A DNA stretch of 26,744 nt from CAXMST01 sp032122625 (GCA_032122625.1 JAQBGG010000026.1:1-26744); one strand, 5' to 3'. Shown: positions 15,047 through 22,742, counted from the first letter of the stretch. Notes: generated by a model from the sequence alone, not told the origin. A program made the numbers and translations.

Positions 15047-16363
15047 ATGGCTCACAACGTCGTCATCGCCGGTGGGGGGTTCGCGGGCGTCAACGCTGCC
15101 CGGACTCTGGAGAAGCTCCTACCGCGACAGTCGACCCGCTTGATGCTCGTCAACGACGTCAACTTCCTGCTCTACACGCCGCTGCTGCCGGAGGCCGCCG
15201 CCGGCACGCTCGAGCCACGCCACGTGGTCACGCCGCTCCGCGACATCCTCAAGCGGACCTATCTCCGGCTCGGCGCGGTTTCCTCTCACGACCCGGCCAC
15301 CCGGACGGTGACCCTGACCGGCCACGGCGGCGACTCTGAGCAACTGCGGTACGACCAGTTGCTGCTCGCGACGGGCTCGGTCAGCCGCTCCCTACCGATC
15401 GATGGGCTCAGCGATCATGCGATCGGCTTCAAGAGCCTCGCCGACGCCATCTGGCTCCGCAACCACGTGATCGAGACCCTCGAAGCCGCCAACGCCTGCG
15501 AGGACCCCGCGCGGCGGGAAGAGCTACTCACCTACGTCTTCGTCGGCGGCGGCTACAGCGGCCTGGAGGCGCTGGCCGAGCTTCAGGACTTCGCCGCCGA
15601 TGCAATCGGTGCCTATCCCCGCGCCAGGCTCAGCGGCATTCGGTTCATGCTGGTCGAGGCCGCCGATCGCGTCCTGCCCGAGATCCCAGCCGACCTCGGT
15701 GATTACGCCGTCCGTGAGCTCAGCGGCCGTGGCATCGACATCCGCCTCGGGACCAGCCTCAACTCCGTCGCCGCCGACGCCGTCGAGCTGGCGACGGGCG
15801 AGCGGATCCCAACCCGGACCGTCGTCTGGACCGCCGGCGTGGTGGCGCATCCCAGCATGCGCGCGATGGGAGTCGAGCTGGACGAACGCGGTCGCGCCGC
15901 CGTTGACGACCACCTGCGCGTCGACGGCCTCGACGGGGTCTTTGCCGCCGGCGACTGTGCCGCGGTCCCAAACCCCAACGGTGGTCTCTGCCCGCCGACC
16001 GCCCAGCACGCGATCCGCCAGGCAAGGGTTGCCGCCCACAACATCGCCGCGGGGCTTGGAGTGGGCCGCGAGCGACCCTTCACCTACAACAGCCGCGGGG
16101 CCTTCGTCAACCTCGGGCGCTACAAGGCGGTTGCCAGCGCCCGTGGCTTCACGGTCTCTGGTTTTCCGGCCTGGTGGGCGGCACGGACTTACCACGTTTC
16201 GCAGATGCCCGGTGCCGCGCGCAAGCTACGGGCGGTCGCCGACTGGACCGTCGGCCTTCCGTTCAAGCGCGATACCGCGGAGGTCGGCTCGATCGGCCAC
16301 CCACGCCCGCTGCGGGCGGAGGTCTACGAGGGCGGCGGCACGCACCGCCCCGTCGAGCGCTGA
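15047..16363 (+). CDS. ndh: Type II NADH dehydrogenase (NDH-2-like FAD oxidoreductase)
   Basis: 438-residue membrane-associated flavoenzyme that passes electrons from NADH to quinone without pumping protons. The first Rossmann motif for FAD is VVIAGGGFAGVNAARTL (near residue 5), followed by YTPLLPEAAAG, typical of NDH-2. The second nucleotide-binding motif is FVGGGYSGLEALAEL, and the FAD-binding GVFAAGDCAAVPN comes near residue 300. The C-terminal part (FPAWWAARTYHVSQMPG) is the amphipathic membrane-anchoring region of the family. Menaquinone genes in the same window fit menaquinone as acceptor. Some related proteins are sulfide:quinone or other quinone reductases, so the exact donor is not proven. 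Probably repressed via the 15007-15031 operator. Confidence 0.88.
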   Translation: MAHNVVIAGGGFAGVNAARTLEKLLPRQSTRLMLVNDVNFLLYTPLLPEAAAGTLEPRHVVTPLRDILKRTYLRLGAVSSHDPATRTVTLTGHGGDSEQLRYDQLLLATGSVSRSLPIDGLSDHAIGFKSLADAIWLRNHVIETLEAANACEDPARREELLTYVFVGGGYSGLEALAELQDFAADAIGAYPRARLSGIRFMLVEAADRVLPEIPADLGDYAVRELSGRGIDIRLGTSLNSVAADAVELATGERIPTRTVVWTAGVVAHPSMRAMGVELDERGRAAVDDHLRVDGLDGVFAAGDCAAVPNPNGGLCPPTAQHAIRQARVAAHNIAAGLGVGRERPFTYNSRGAFVNLGRYKAVASARGFTVSGFPAWWAARTYHVSQMPGAARKLRAVADWTVGLPFKRDTAEVGSIGHPRPLRAEVYEGGGTHRPVER

Positions 16364-16417
16364 GCGGAATCCTCGCTCCGATGACCGGGCCGGCCGCGGC
16401 TGTCAGCATCCCGGCCA

Positions 16418-16699
16418 ATGGAGTTCCTGATCATCGCCGCCAGCTTCGCCCTGGCAACGGCCATCATCGGTCGCAGCAAGGGCTCGAGCTTCTTCATCTG
16501 GTTCGTCGTCGGTTTCTTCAGCCTTGCGATCGGCCTCGCCGCCGTGATCCTCTACCGCCGAGAGAAGAGCGAGCCCGAGCGCGCCTGCCCGCGCTGCGGC
16601 AAGGTCCACAAGCTCTATGTGCAGGTCTGCAACCGCTGCGGTGAGGACATGTACCTTCCCGACCCCGACAAGGTCCGTCCGGGACCCGACCACCGGTGA
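16418..16699 (+). CDS. Small membrane protein with C-terminal zinc ribbon
   Basis: 93 residues, family not recognised. Two membrane helices (about 2-17 and 24-45) form a hairpin, followed by a cytoplasmic tail with two CxxC pairs, CPRC (C57, C60) and CNRC (C71, C74). The 10-residue gap between pairs is typical of a one-zinc ribbon. It lies 54 nt after ndh on the same strand with no visible terminator, so co-transcription is possible. No ribosome site or -10 box is clear. It converges on the MFS gene, 26 nt away. The balanced length and conserved motif arrangement support a real gene despite its size. Confidence 0.75.
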   Translation: MEFLIIAASFALATAIIGRSKGSSFFIWFVVGFFSLAIGLAAVILYRREKSEPERACPRCGKVHKLYVQVCNRCGEDMYLPDPDKVRPGPDHR

Positions 16700-16725
16700 T
16701 TGCGCCGGCCCAGTGACCGAGGCGC

Positions 16726-18195
16726 CTACGCGGCGGCGGGTGCAGCCTCGGGATCTTCGGAATAGCGGCGGTTGTCGCTGGAGCTGATCATCGTCGCGGC
16801 CAGCAAAAACCCAAGCAGCGCGAAACCGGCGCCGCCCAGGAAGGCGACCTGAAAGCCCTCGGTCAGCGCCGTTTTGGGATCACTCCCGCCGCCGGCGATC
16901 AGATCGTCGGTGCGCCCGTTGGCGAGCGTCGCCAGAACGGCCAGGCCGAGCGCGCCGCCGATCTGCTGGGAGGCATTGATCAGGCCCGAGGCGACGCCGG
17001 CGTCGTCGCGGCCCACACCGCTGACGGCGCCAATCGTCGTCGGCACGAAGGAGAAGCCGAGCCCGACCGCCGCCAGCAGCGAGGGGCCGAGCACGTCAGA
17101 TGCGAACGAGCCGTCGACCGAGATCCGGGAGAACCACAGAAGGCCGGCGGCGATCAGCAGCGTGCCCACCATCAGCACGGGCTTGAACCCTGTCCGGGTG
17201 ACGATCTGGGAGGCGAGCCCGGCCGAGAGGATGATCGTCACCGCCAGGGGCACGTAGCTGAGGCCGGTCTTCAGCGGGCTGAAGCCGAGCACCTGCTGCA
17301 TGTACAGCGAGACGAAGAAGAACATCGAGAAGAGCGAGGCACCGACCAACAGCCCGACCGCATTGGAGCCGCGGACCGAGCCAAGCTTGACCAAGCGCTC
17401 CGGAACGAGGGGAGCCGCGGACCGGCGCTCGATCCCAACAAAGGCCGAGAGCAGCGCCGCCGCCACCGCCAGCAGCACAATCGTCTGGGCCGAGCCCCAT
17501 CCCGCTGAGTCCGCGTCGACGAGGGCGTAGACGAGGATCGAGAGTCCGGCGGTCACTGAGATCGCCCCCGGCAGGTCGAAGCTACGGTGCATCTCGGAGG
17601 CACGGCTCTCAGGGACGATCCGCATGGCGAGAGCCGCGACGAGGACACCGATCGGCACATTTACCCAGAAGACCCATTCCCAGCCGACCAGATCGGTGAG
17701 CACTCCGCCGAGTAGAACCCCGACCGCGCCGCCGGAGCCGGCGACCGCGCCCCAGGCACCGAGAGCCTTGTTGCGATCCGAGCCCTCGCGGAAGGTGGCG
17801 GTGATGATCGAGAGCGCCGCCGGCGAGAAGAGCGCGCCGCCGAGGCCCTGCACCGCACGGGCGACGATCAGCTGTGTCTCATTCGTCGCGAGCCCGCCCG
17901 CGAGAGAGGCCGCAGAGAAGATCAGCAGGCCGGTGATGAAGACGCGGCGGCGGCCGAGCAGATCAGCCAGCCGACCCCCGAGCAGCAGGAAGCCACCGAA
18001 GACGAGCACGTATGCGTTCACCACCCAGGAGAGATTGGACTGCGAGAAGTCGAGCGCCTCCCCGATCGAAGGGAGAGCGACGTTGACGATCGAGGCGTCG
18101 AGAACAACCATGAACTGGGCTGCGCAGAGCAGGATCAGGGCGATCCAGGGGCTTGGGGCGGACCTTGCCGGCTGCGATCGGGTTGCTGGGCTCAT
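16726..18195 (-). CDS. MFS drug-type exporter, EmrB/QacA (DHA2) family, 14 helices
   Basis: 489-residue inner-membrane proton antiporter of the major facilitator superfamily. Seen: FMVVLDASIVNVALPSI in helix 1 (the DHA2 motif with membrane Asp), GGRLADLLGRRRVF (motif A) between helices 2 and 3, ARAVQGLGGALFSPA (motif B region), GGVLTDLVGWEWVFWVNVPIG (motif C region, end of helix 5 and helix 6), and enough hydrophobic segments for 14 helices. The substrate is unknown; relatives export antibiotics, dyes or biocides. The start is ATG 18195 with GGAG upstream, not the upstream in-frame TTG at 18249, which lies in the operator. It is divergent from the TetR gene, which probably represses it. Confidence 0.92.
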   Translation of the reverse strand: MSPATRSQPARSAPSPWIALILLCAAQFMVVLDASIVNVALPSIGEALDFSQSNLSWVVNAYVLVFGGFLLLGGRLADLLGRRRVFITGLLIFSAASLAGGLATNETQLIVARAVQGLGGALFSPAALSIITATFREGSDRNKALGAWGAVAGSGGAVGVLLGGVLTDLVGWEWVFWVNVPIGVLVAALAMRIVPESRASEMHRSFDLPGAISVTAGLSILVYALVDADSAGWGSAQTIVLLAVAAALLSAFVGIERRSAAPLVPERLVKLGSVRGSNAVGLLVGASLFSMFFFVSLYMQQVLGFSPLKTGLSYVPLAVTIILSAGLASQIVTRTGFKPVLMVGTLLIAAGLLWFSRISVDGSFASDVLGPSLLAAVGLGFSFVPTTIGAVSGVGRDDAGVASGLINASQQIGGALGLAVLATLANGRTDDLIAGGGSDPKTALTEGFQVAFLGGAGFALLGFLLAATMISSSDNRRYSEDPEAAPAAA

Positions 18196-18213
18196 CTGCG
18201 TTCTGTCTCCAAA

Positions 18214-18229
18214 CGGAAGTGGGGTTCCG
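18214..18229. promoter_or_regulatory. TetR operator site 1 (MFS side)
   Basis: CGGAA (18214-18218), six bases, then TTCCG (18225-18229). Same half-sites and same spacing as site 2, with centres 28 bp apart. It lies at or just after the predicted MFS transcription start. Confidence 0.55.
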
Positions 18230-18235
18230 CTTTGC

Positions 18236-18241
18236 ACTATA
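18236..18241 (-). promoter_or_regulatory. -10 box of the MFS gene
   Basis: TATAGT on the minus strand (18241-18236), a close match to TATAAT. It predicts a start near 18229 and a leader of about 34 nt. It sits between the two operators and abuts site 2. Confidence 0.45.
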
Positions 18242-18258
18242 CGGAACAAGTATTCCGT
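18241..18258. promoter_or_regulatory. TetR operator site 2 (tetR side)
   Basis: ACGGAA (18241-18246), six bases, then TTCCGT (18253-18258), a perfect 6-bp inverted repeat. It covers the edge of the MFS -10 box and the -35 region of the tetR gene, so one bound dimer could control both directions. Confidence 0.6.
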
Positions 18259-18274
18259 TTGCGTGGAAGCAGTC

Positions 18275-18280
18275 TATTCT
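18275..18280 (+). promoter_or_regulatory. -10 box of the leaderless tetR promoter
   Basis: TATTCT ends 6 nt before ATG 18287. The intervening TGGAGA is too close to the ATG to be a good ribosome site. TTCCGT in operator 2 sits 16 nt upstream, where the -35 box would be. Confidence 0.45.
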
Positions 18281-18286
18281 TGGAGA

Positions 18287-18907
18287 ATGCACACGAGTGA
18301 GCCCTCCACGAAGGCTCCGGCGCGACCGATGCGCGCCGATGCGCGACGCAACCGGGAATCGATCCTCGCGGCGGCGCGGGGCCTGTTTGCCGAGCGCGGC
18401 GCCGGCGTCGAGATGTCCGAAGTAGCCGAACGGGCCGGCGTCGGGGTCGGCACCCTCTACCGCCGATTCCCGGACAAGGACGCGCTCGTCCACGAGCTGC
18501 TCGGGGAGAGGTTTCGTGAGCTCGCCGCCTGCTACCAGCGGCGGCTTTCCGGGGAGGGAAGTGCCTGGGAGCGGCTCGAGGGAGCGATCCGCGACGCCTG
18601 TGCTATCCAAGACCGCGACCGAGGTCTCGCCGAGGCGCTGAGTGCCACCGGCTTGGAGCAGCACGAACCGGTGGCGCGTTCGACGCCGGGACTCCTGGAA
18701 ACGATGCAGCGGCTGGTCGACGAGGCCGTCGCCGAAGGGTCCGCCCGCGCCGACCTCACCTGGGAGGACCTCGTCATGTGCCTTTGCGGCGTCGGCCATA
18801 CGATCAGCTGCGCGGAGCACCTCCCGGGGCGCTGGGACCGACTGCTCGAGATCCAGCTCAGCGGCCTCCGTGCCACCGCTTGGGAGGGGCCCGCCGCGGC
18901 CCCCTGA
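18287..18907 (+). CDS. TetR-family transcriptional repressor
   Basis: 206 residues. The N-terminal helix-turn-helix (about 18-65) is clear: ARRNRESILAAARGLFAERG, then MSEVAERAGVGVGTLYRRFPDKDALVHELL. The C-terminal all-helical ligand-binding and dimerisation domain is variable, as usual for this family. Divergent from the MFS exporter with two shared operators; the standard model is repression of both genes, relieved when a substrate of the pump binds. The frame is open far upstream antisense to the MFS gene, but the promoter and family start fix the ATG at 18287. Confidence 0.92.
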   Translation: MHTSEPSTKAPARPMRADARRNRESILAAARGLFAERGAGVEMSEVAERAGVGVGTLYRRFPDKDALVHELLGERFRELAACYQRRLSGEGSAWERLEGAIRDACAIQDRDRGLAEALSATGLEQHEPVARSTPGLLETMQRLVDEAVAEGSARADLTWEDLVMCLCGVGHTISCAEHLPGRWDRLLEIQLSGLRATAWEGPAAAP

Positions 18908-18935
18908 GCCGGGCCGGAGCAGCGAAAACGACTGG

Positions 18936-18941
18936 TAAACT
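18936..18941 (+). promoter_or_regulatory. Probable -10 box of the ilvBN operon
   Basis: TAAACT, in a short A-rich patch after the tetR stop. A start near 18948 would give a leader of about 100 nt before ilvB, enough for the leader ORF. No good -35 box was seen. Confidence 0.4.
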
Positions 18942-18961
18942 CGGCGACCGAGGCGCGGAAG

Positions 18962-19036
18962 GTGTCCGCCCGGTGGGCGCCTGCCGCGGCGCAGCCGTCC
19001 CTCGATGCTGATTTCTTGCTGATTCTTCGAACCTAG
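18962..19036 (+). CDS. Putative ilvB leader peptide (24 residues, Leu/Ile run)
   Basis: GTG 18962, with GAGG 8 nt upstream, opens a 24-codon ORF that ends at TAG 19034-19036, 11 nt before the ilvB ATG. Its last residues are FLLILRT. The run is encoded TTC TTG CTG ATT CTT; TTG, ATT and CTT are unusual choices beside the CTG/CTC/ATC used almost throughout the neighbouring genes. A branched-chain-amino-acid run at the end of a short ORF before ilvB is the hallmark of attenuation by leader peptide, known for ilvBN operons in other actinobacteria. The stop overlaps the TAGGAG ribosome site of ilvB, so stalling could also act on translation. A small hairpin (18977-18981 with 18988-18992) is present; no full terminator was found. 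Confidence 0.5.
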   Translation: MSARWAPAAAQPSLDADFLLILRT

Positions 19037-19047
19037 GAGTTGATCTG

Positions 19048-20727
19048 ATGCGTGCCGCCGATGCCCTATGTGAGGCCCTCAAGGCCGAAGGCGTTGAGCA
19101 CGTATTCGGGATCCCCGGCGGCGCCAGCCTGCCGCTCTACGACGCGCTCTACGACGCTGATTTCGAGCACATCCAGGTCCGTCACGAGCAGTGCGGCGGC
19201 CACGCCGCCGAGGGCTACGCCAAGGCCTCCGGCAAGGTCGGGGTCGCCTTCGCCACCTCCGGACCCGGAGCAACCAACCTCGTCACAGCGATCGCCGATG
19301 CCGTCATGGACTCGGTGCCGACCGTCTTCATCACCGGTCAGGTGCGGACCGACCTGATCGGCACCGATGGCTTCCAGGAGGCCGACGTCACCGGGATCAC
19401 GATGCCCGTGGTCAAGCATTCCTTTCTGGTCACCGACCCGAAGCAGATTCCCGAGTACGTCCACCAGGCTTTCCACATCGCTTCCTCGGGCCGGCCCGGA
19501 CCCGTGCTGATCGATATCCCGCAGGATCTGTCCCGCGCCGAGATCGACTACGAACTGATCACCGGGACGCCGAAGCTGGCCGGCTACCAGCCGACCACGG
19601 AGGGCAACATCAAGCAGATCCGGATCGCTGCGAAGGCGATGGCGAACTCGCGGCGGCCGGTGATCTACGCTGGCGGCGGCGTGATCAACGCCAACGCATC
19701 CGAGGAACTGCGTGAGCTCGCCCGCTCCGACAGATTCCCCGTGACCTGCACCCTGATGGGTCTCGGCGGCTTCCCGGCACCCGACGAGCAGTGGCTCGGC
19801 ATGCTTGGCATGCATGGCACGCGGGCTGCGAACTACGCGATGGACGAGGCCGACCTGATCGTCGCGATCGGGGCTCGATTCGACGACCGCATCACCGGCA
19901 AGCTGAGCGAGTTCGCGCCCCGCGCGAAGTTCATCCACATTGACGTTGATCCAGCCGAGATCAGCAAGAACGTCCCGGCCCACATCCCGATCGTCGGCAG
20001 CGTCCATGACGTCCTGCCGAAGCTGACGGGGGAGTACCGCGCGCTACAGGCTGACCAGGCCCGGCTCGACGAGTGGTGGGAGCAGATCGCCGACTGGCGC
20101 AAGGCGTACCCGCTCGCCTACGAGGATTCGGCCGATTCGGAGATCAAGCCGCAGTTCATGGTCGAGGAGCTCTACCGGGTGACCGGAGGCGACGCGATCA
20201 TCACCTCGGACGTCGGCCAGCACCAGATGTGGGCGGCGCAGTACTACCACTTCTCGAAGCCGCGCCGGTGGATCAACTCCGGGGGCCTTGGAACGATGGG
20301 CTTCGGGCTCCCGGCCGCGATCGGGGCCAAGGTGGCGCTGCCGGACCAGCAGGTCGTCTGCCTCGCCGGCGACGGTAGCCTGATCATGGTCTGCCAGGAG
20401 ATGGCGACCGCCGCGGCGCACGACCTCGACGTCAAGGTGATGCTGCTCAACAATGGCCACTTCGGGATGGTCCGCCAATGGCAGGAGCTGTTCTGGGAGG
20501 AGCGCTACAAGTCTGTGGCGATGGGCCCGAGCCCCGACTGGGTCAAGCTCGCGGAGGCGTTTGGCTGGACCGCGGCGATGGCTGACGATAAGGCGACGCT
20601 CGGCGAAGCGATGGAGCGGACCCTGCAGACCCCCGGTCCGGCGTTGCTCGACGTCCGGGTGACTCAGAACGAGAACTGCTACCCGATGATCCCGTCCGGT
20701 GCCGCCGCCCGGGACATGGTCGGCTAG
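19048..20727 (+). CDS. ilvB: Acetolactate synthase, large catalytic subunit
   Basis: TPP- and FAD-dependent enzyme condensing two pyruvates (or pyruvate and 2-ketobutyrate), the first common step of valine, leucine and isoleucine synthesis. 559 residues. The catalytic Glu is E47 (VRHEQCGGHAAEGYA). ATSGPGATNLVTAIADA and FQEADVTGIT are typical of AHAS, and the TPP/Mg motif GDGSLIMVCQEMATA begins near residue 441 and ends with LLNN near 470. The ATG has GGAG 8 nt upstream. It is followed by ilvN after 18 nt. The long leader with a Leu/Ile-rich ORF suggests attenuation. Confidence 0.95.
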   Translation: MRAADALCEALKAEGVEHVFGIPGGASLPLYDALYDADFEHIQVRHEQCGGHAAEGYAKASGKVGVAFATSGPGATNLVTAIADAVMDSVPTVFITGQVRTDLIGTDGFQEADVTGITMPVVKHSFLVTDPKQIPEYVHQAFHIASSGRPGPVLIDIPQDLSRAEIDYELITGTPKLAGYQPTTEGNIKQIRIAAKAMANSRRPVIYAGGGVINANASEELRELARSDRFPVTCTLMGLGGFPAPDEQWLGMLGMHGTRAANYAMDEADLIVAIGARFDDRITGKLSEFAPRAKFIHIDVDPAEISKNVPAHIPIVGSVHDVLPKLTGEYRALQADQARLDEWWEQIADWRKAYPLAYEDSADSEIKPQFMVEELYRVTGGDAIITSDVGQHQMWAAQYYHFSKPRRWINSGGLGTMGFGLPAAIGAKVALPDQQVVCLAGDGSLIMVCQEMATAAAHDLDVKVMLLNNGHFGMVRQWQELFWEERYKSVAMGPSPDWVKLAEAFGWTAAMADDKATLGEAMERTLQTPGPALLDVRVTQNENCYPMIPSGAAARDMVG

Positions 20728-20745
20728 CTCGAGGAGGAGACGGAG

Positions 20746-21297
20746 ATGGCCGATTCACATACGCCCGAGCTCAAGCTCGACGACCTCGAGGTCTCCAGTG
20801 GGCTCACCGGTCGCAAGCACCTGCTCTCGCTGATGGTCGAGAACCGGCCCGGAGTCCTGGCACGGATCGCGCTGCTGTTCTCGCGCCGCGGCTTCAACAT
20901 CGACACGCTCGCGGTCGGCCCGACGGACGACCCGGATATCTCACGGGTGACCCTCACCGTGGACGGTGCCGTGCACCCAATCGACCAGGTCACCAAGCAG
21001 CTCCACAAGCTCGTCAACGTGATCAAGATCCGCGATATGGAGCCGGCGGCGACGGTTTCCCGCGAGATGGCCATGTTCAAGGTCAACGCCTCGGTCGAGA
21101 ACCGCGGGGAAATCATCGAGTTCAGCCAGATCTTCCGTGCTCAGATCGTCGACGTCTCGCGACGGACGATGACGATAGAGGTAACCGGAACAGCGGACAA
21201 GATCGATGCCTTCGAGCGCATGGTCCGGCCGCACGGCCTGGTCGAGATGGCGCGAACCGGCGAAGTCGCGATCGCCCGCTCGCGTCCGGAGAGCTGA
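20746..21297 (+). CDS. ilvN: Acetolactate synthase, small regulatory subunit
   Basis: 183 residues. The N-terminal ACT domain (about 24-98) begins HLLSLMVENRPGVLARIALLFSRRGFNID (family signature, with the valine-binding region); the C-terminal ALS_ss_C domain follows (about 100-175). It activates IlvB and brings feedback inhibition by valine. ATG 20746 has a GGAGG-type site upstream (GAGGAGGAGACGGAG). ilvC, which follows ilvN in many actinobacteria, is absent here; the next gene is menF, whose start overlaps this stop. Confidence 0.95.
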   Translation: MADSHTPELKLDDLEVSSGLTGRKHLLSLMVENRPGVLARIALLFSRRGFNIDTLAVGPTDDPDISRVTLTVDGAVHPIDQVTKQLHKLVNVIKIRDMEPAATVSREMAMFKVNASVENRGEIIEFSQIFRAQIVDVSRRTMTIEVTGTADKIDAFERMVRPHGLVEMARTGEVAIARSRPES

Positions 21298-22697
21298 GCC
21301 CGGAGCTCGAGACCGAGGAGCTGCTCGATTCGCTCGGGCGGCTGGCCGACCGCGCCAGCGGCGGCCCACGGCGCCTGATCAGCGTCACGCGGCCGGTGGC
21401 GGTCGACGATCCCGCCGGCGCCGTGTTCGCCTCTCGCCGCGCCGACGATCGATGGTTTTGCTGGGAGGAGCCGGGACGCGGCTTCGTCCTCGCGGGGCTC
21501 GGCTCGGTCCGGGAAGTCGTCTCTCGCGGCAGCGGCCGTGTCGGCGATCTGATCGCCGACACCACCGAGTTCACCGCCCAGCGGCTTGCCGACGAGCCCG
21601 ACGATCTACCGGCCGGGGCCGGGCCGCTGTGGGTCGGCGGCATGGCCTTTGACGAGGACGGCGGCGGTTCTCCGCACTGGTCATCGCTGCCCCCGGCGCT
21701 ACTGGTTCTTCCGGAGTTCCTCCTCGCTCGGGTGGACGGGAGGTGTTGGCTGACGGTAAGCGCCGTCGCCGGCGGAGGCATCGACCCGGCACCTGCGCGC
21801 GCAGGTGCCGAGGCCCGGCTGGCTTCGATTCGCCAGAGGCCGTTGCCCCCGCTTGACCCCCACCCGACAGCGGGCGTCGAGGTCTCCGGCGCAAAGCCAC
21901 CGGCCCGCTACGAGCAAGCCGTTGCCGAGGCCGTTGCCCGGATCAAGGCGGGCGAGATGCAAAAGTTGGTGCTCGCCAGGGAGGTGGTCGTCGATGCTCC
22001 CTCCGCGCATTCGGCGCCGGCCCTGTTCGGGGCGCTGCGGCAGCTATTCGACTCGTGCTTCTGCTTCTGCGTCGGCACCCCGGAGGCAGCTTTCATCGGA
22101 GCCTCGCCCGAGCTTCTGATTCGTCGCGACGGCGGCGGCGCGGTGACGGTCGCGCTCGCGGGCTCAGCCCGCCGCAGCGCCGACCCGGCCGTCGATGACC
22201 ATCTCGGCGAACAGCTGCTGCGAAGCGCCAAGGATCGCGAGGAGCACGCGATCGTTGCCCGCAGGATCGAGCGCCGGCTCTCACCTCATTCGGTCTGGGT
22301 GGAGGTCGCGCCCGACCCCGTCGTGATCAAGGTCGCCAATATCCAGCACCTGGCGACGCCGATCCGGGCCCAGCTGGCTGAGTCGCGCTCGGTGCTCGAA
22401 CTGGCGGGGCTCCTGCATCCGACACCCGCCGTGGGCGCCGAGCCGGCCGGCCGGGCCGGGATCGAGATGATCGCCGAGCTGGAGCAGCTCGACCGCGGTT
22501 GGTATGCGGGTCCCGTGGGTTGGATGGACATGGCCGAGGACGGCGAGTTCTGTGTCGCCCTCCGCTCGGGCCTACTCCGGGATCGGCGCGCCCATCTGTT
22601 CGCCGGCGCGGGAATCGTTGCCGACTCCGACCCGGCCACCGAGCTGGCCGAAACCGAGGTCAAGCTCGGCGCCTTGTTGCCGCTGCTGGCGAGCTGA
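21294..22697 (+). CDS. menF: Isochorismate synthase (menaquinone pathway), probable CTG start
   Basis: Converts chorismate to isochorismate, the entry to menaquinone synthesis. Chorismate-binding domain signatures: KAGEMQKLVLAREV, FIGASPELLIRR, ALAGSARRS, KDREEHAIVARRI, NIQHLATPI, the isochorismate-synthase motif LLHPTPAVGAEP, and YAGPVGWMD with FAGAGIVADSDP. The first in-frame ATG/GTG/TTG is GTG 21396, but homologous-looking sequence continues upstream (LLDSLGRLADRA, LISVTRPV). The only start that includes it is CTG 21294, overlapping the ilvN stop by 4 nt (CTGA), as gatA overlaps gatC (GTGA). This gives 467 residues; from GTG 21396 it would be 433. Family assignment is firm; the start is an inference. 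Confidence 0.9.
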   Translation: MSPELETEELLDSLGRLADRASGGPRRLISVTRPVAVDDPAGAVFASRRADDRWFCWEEPGRGFVLAGLGSVREVVSRGSGRVGDLIADTTEFTAQRLADEPDDLPAGAGPLWVGGMAFDEDGGGSPHWSSLPPALLVLPEFLLARVDGRCWLTVSAVAGGGIDPAPARAGAEARLASIRQRPLPPLDPHPTAGVEVSGAKPPARYEQAVAEAVARIKAGEMQKLVLAREVVVDAPSAHSAPALFGALRQLFDSCFCFCVGTPEAAFIGASPELLIRRDGGGAVTVALAGSARRSADPAVDDHLGEQLLRSAKDREEHAIVARRIERRLSPHSVWVEVAPDPVVIKVANIQHLATPIRAQLAESRSVLELAGLLHPTPAVGAEPAGRAGIEMIAELEQLDRGWYAGPVGWMDMAEDGEFCVALRSGLLRDRRAHLFAGAGIVADSDPATELAETEVKLGALLPLLAS

Positions 22698-22742
22698 GCG
22701 GGCCGGGTTGTCGGGCCCCGGGGAAGGGAGCCACCGCCGCGC

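Noticed and set aside
17624..18286. Upstream extension of the TetR frame
   Set aside because: It is antisense to the MFS exporter and upstream of the tetR promoter; TetR family similarity starts after ATG 18287.
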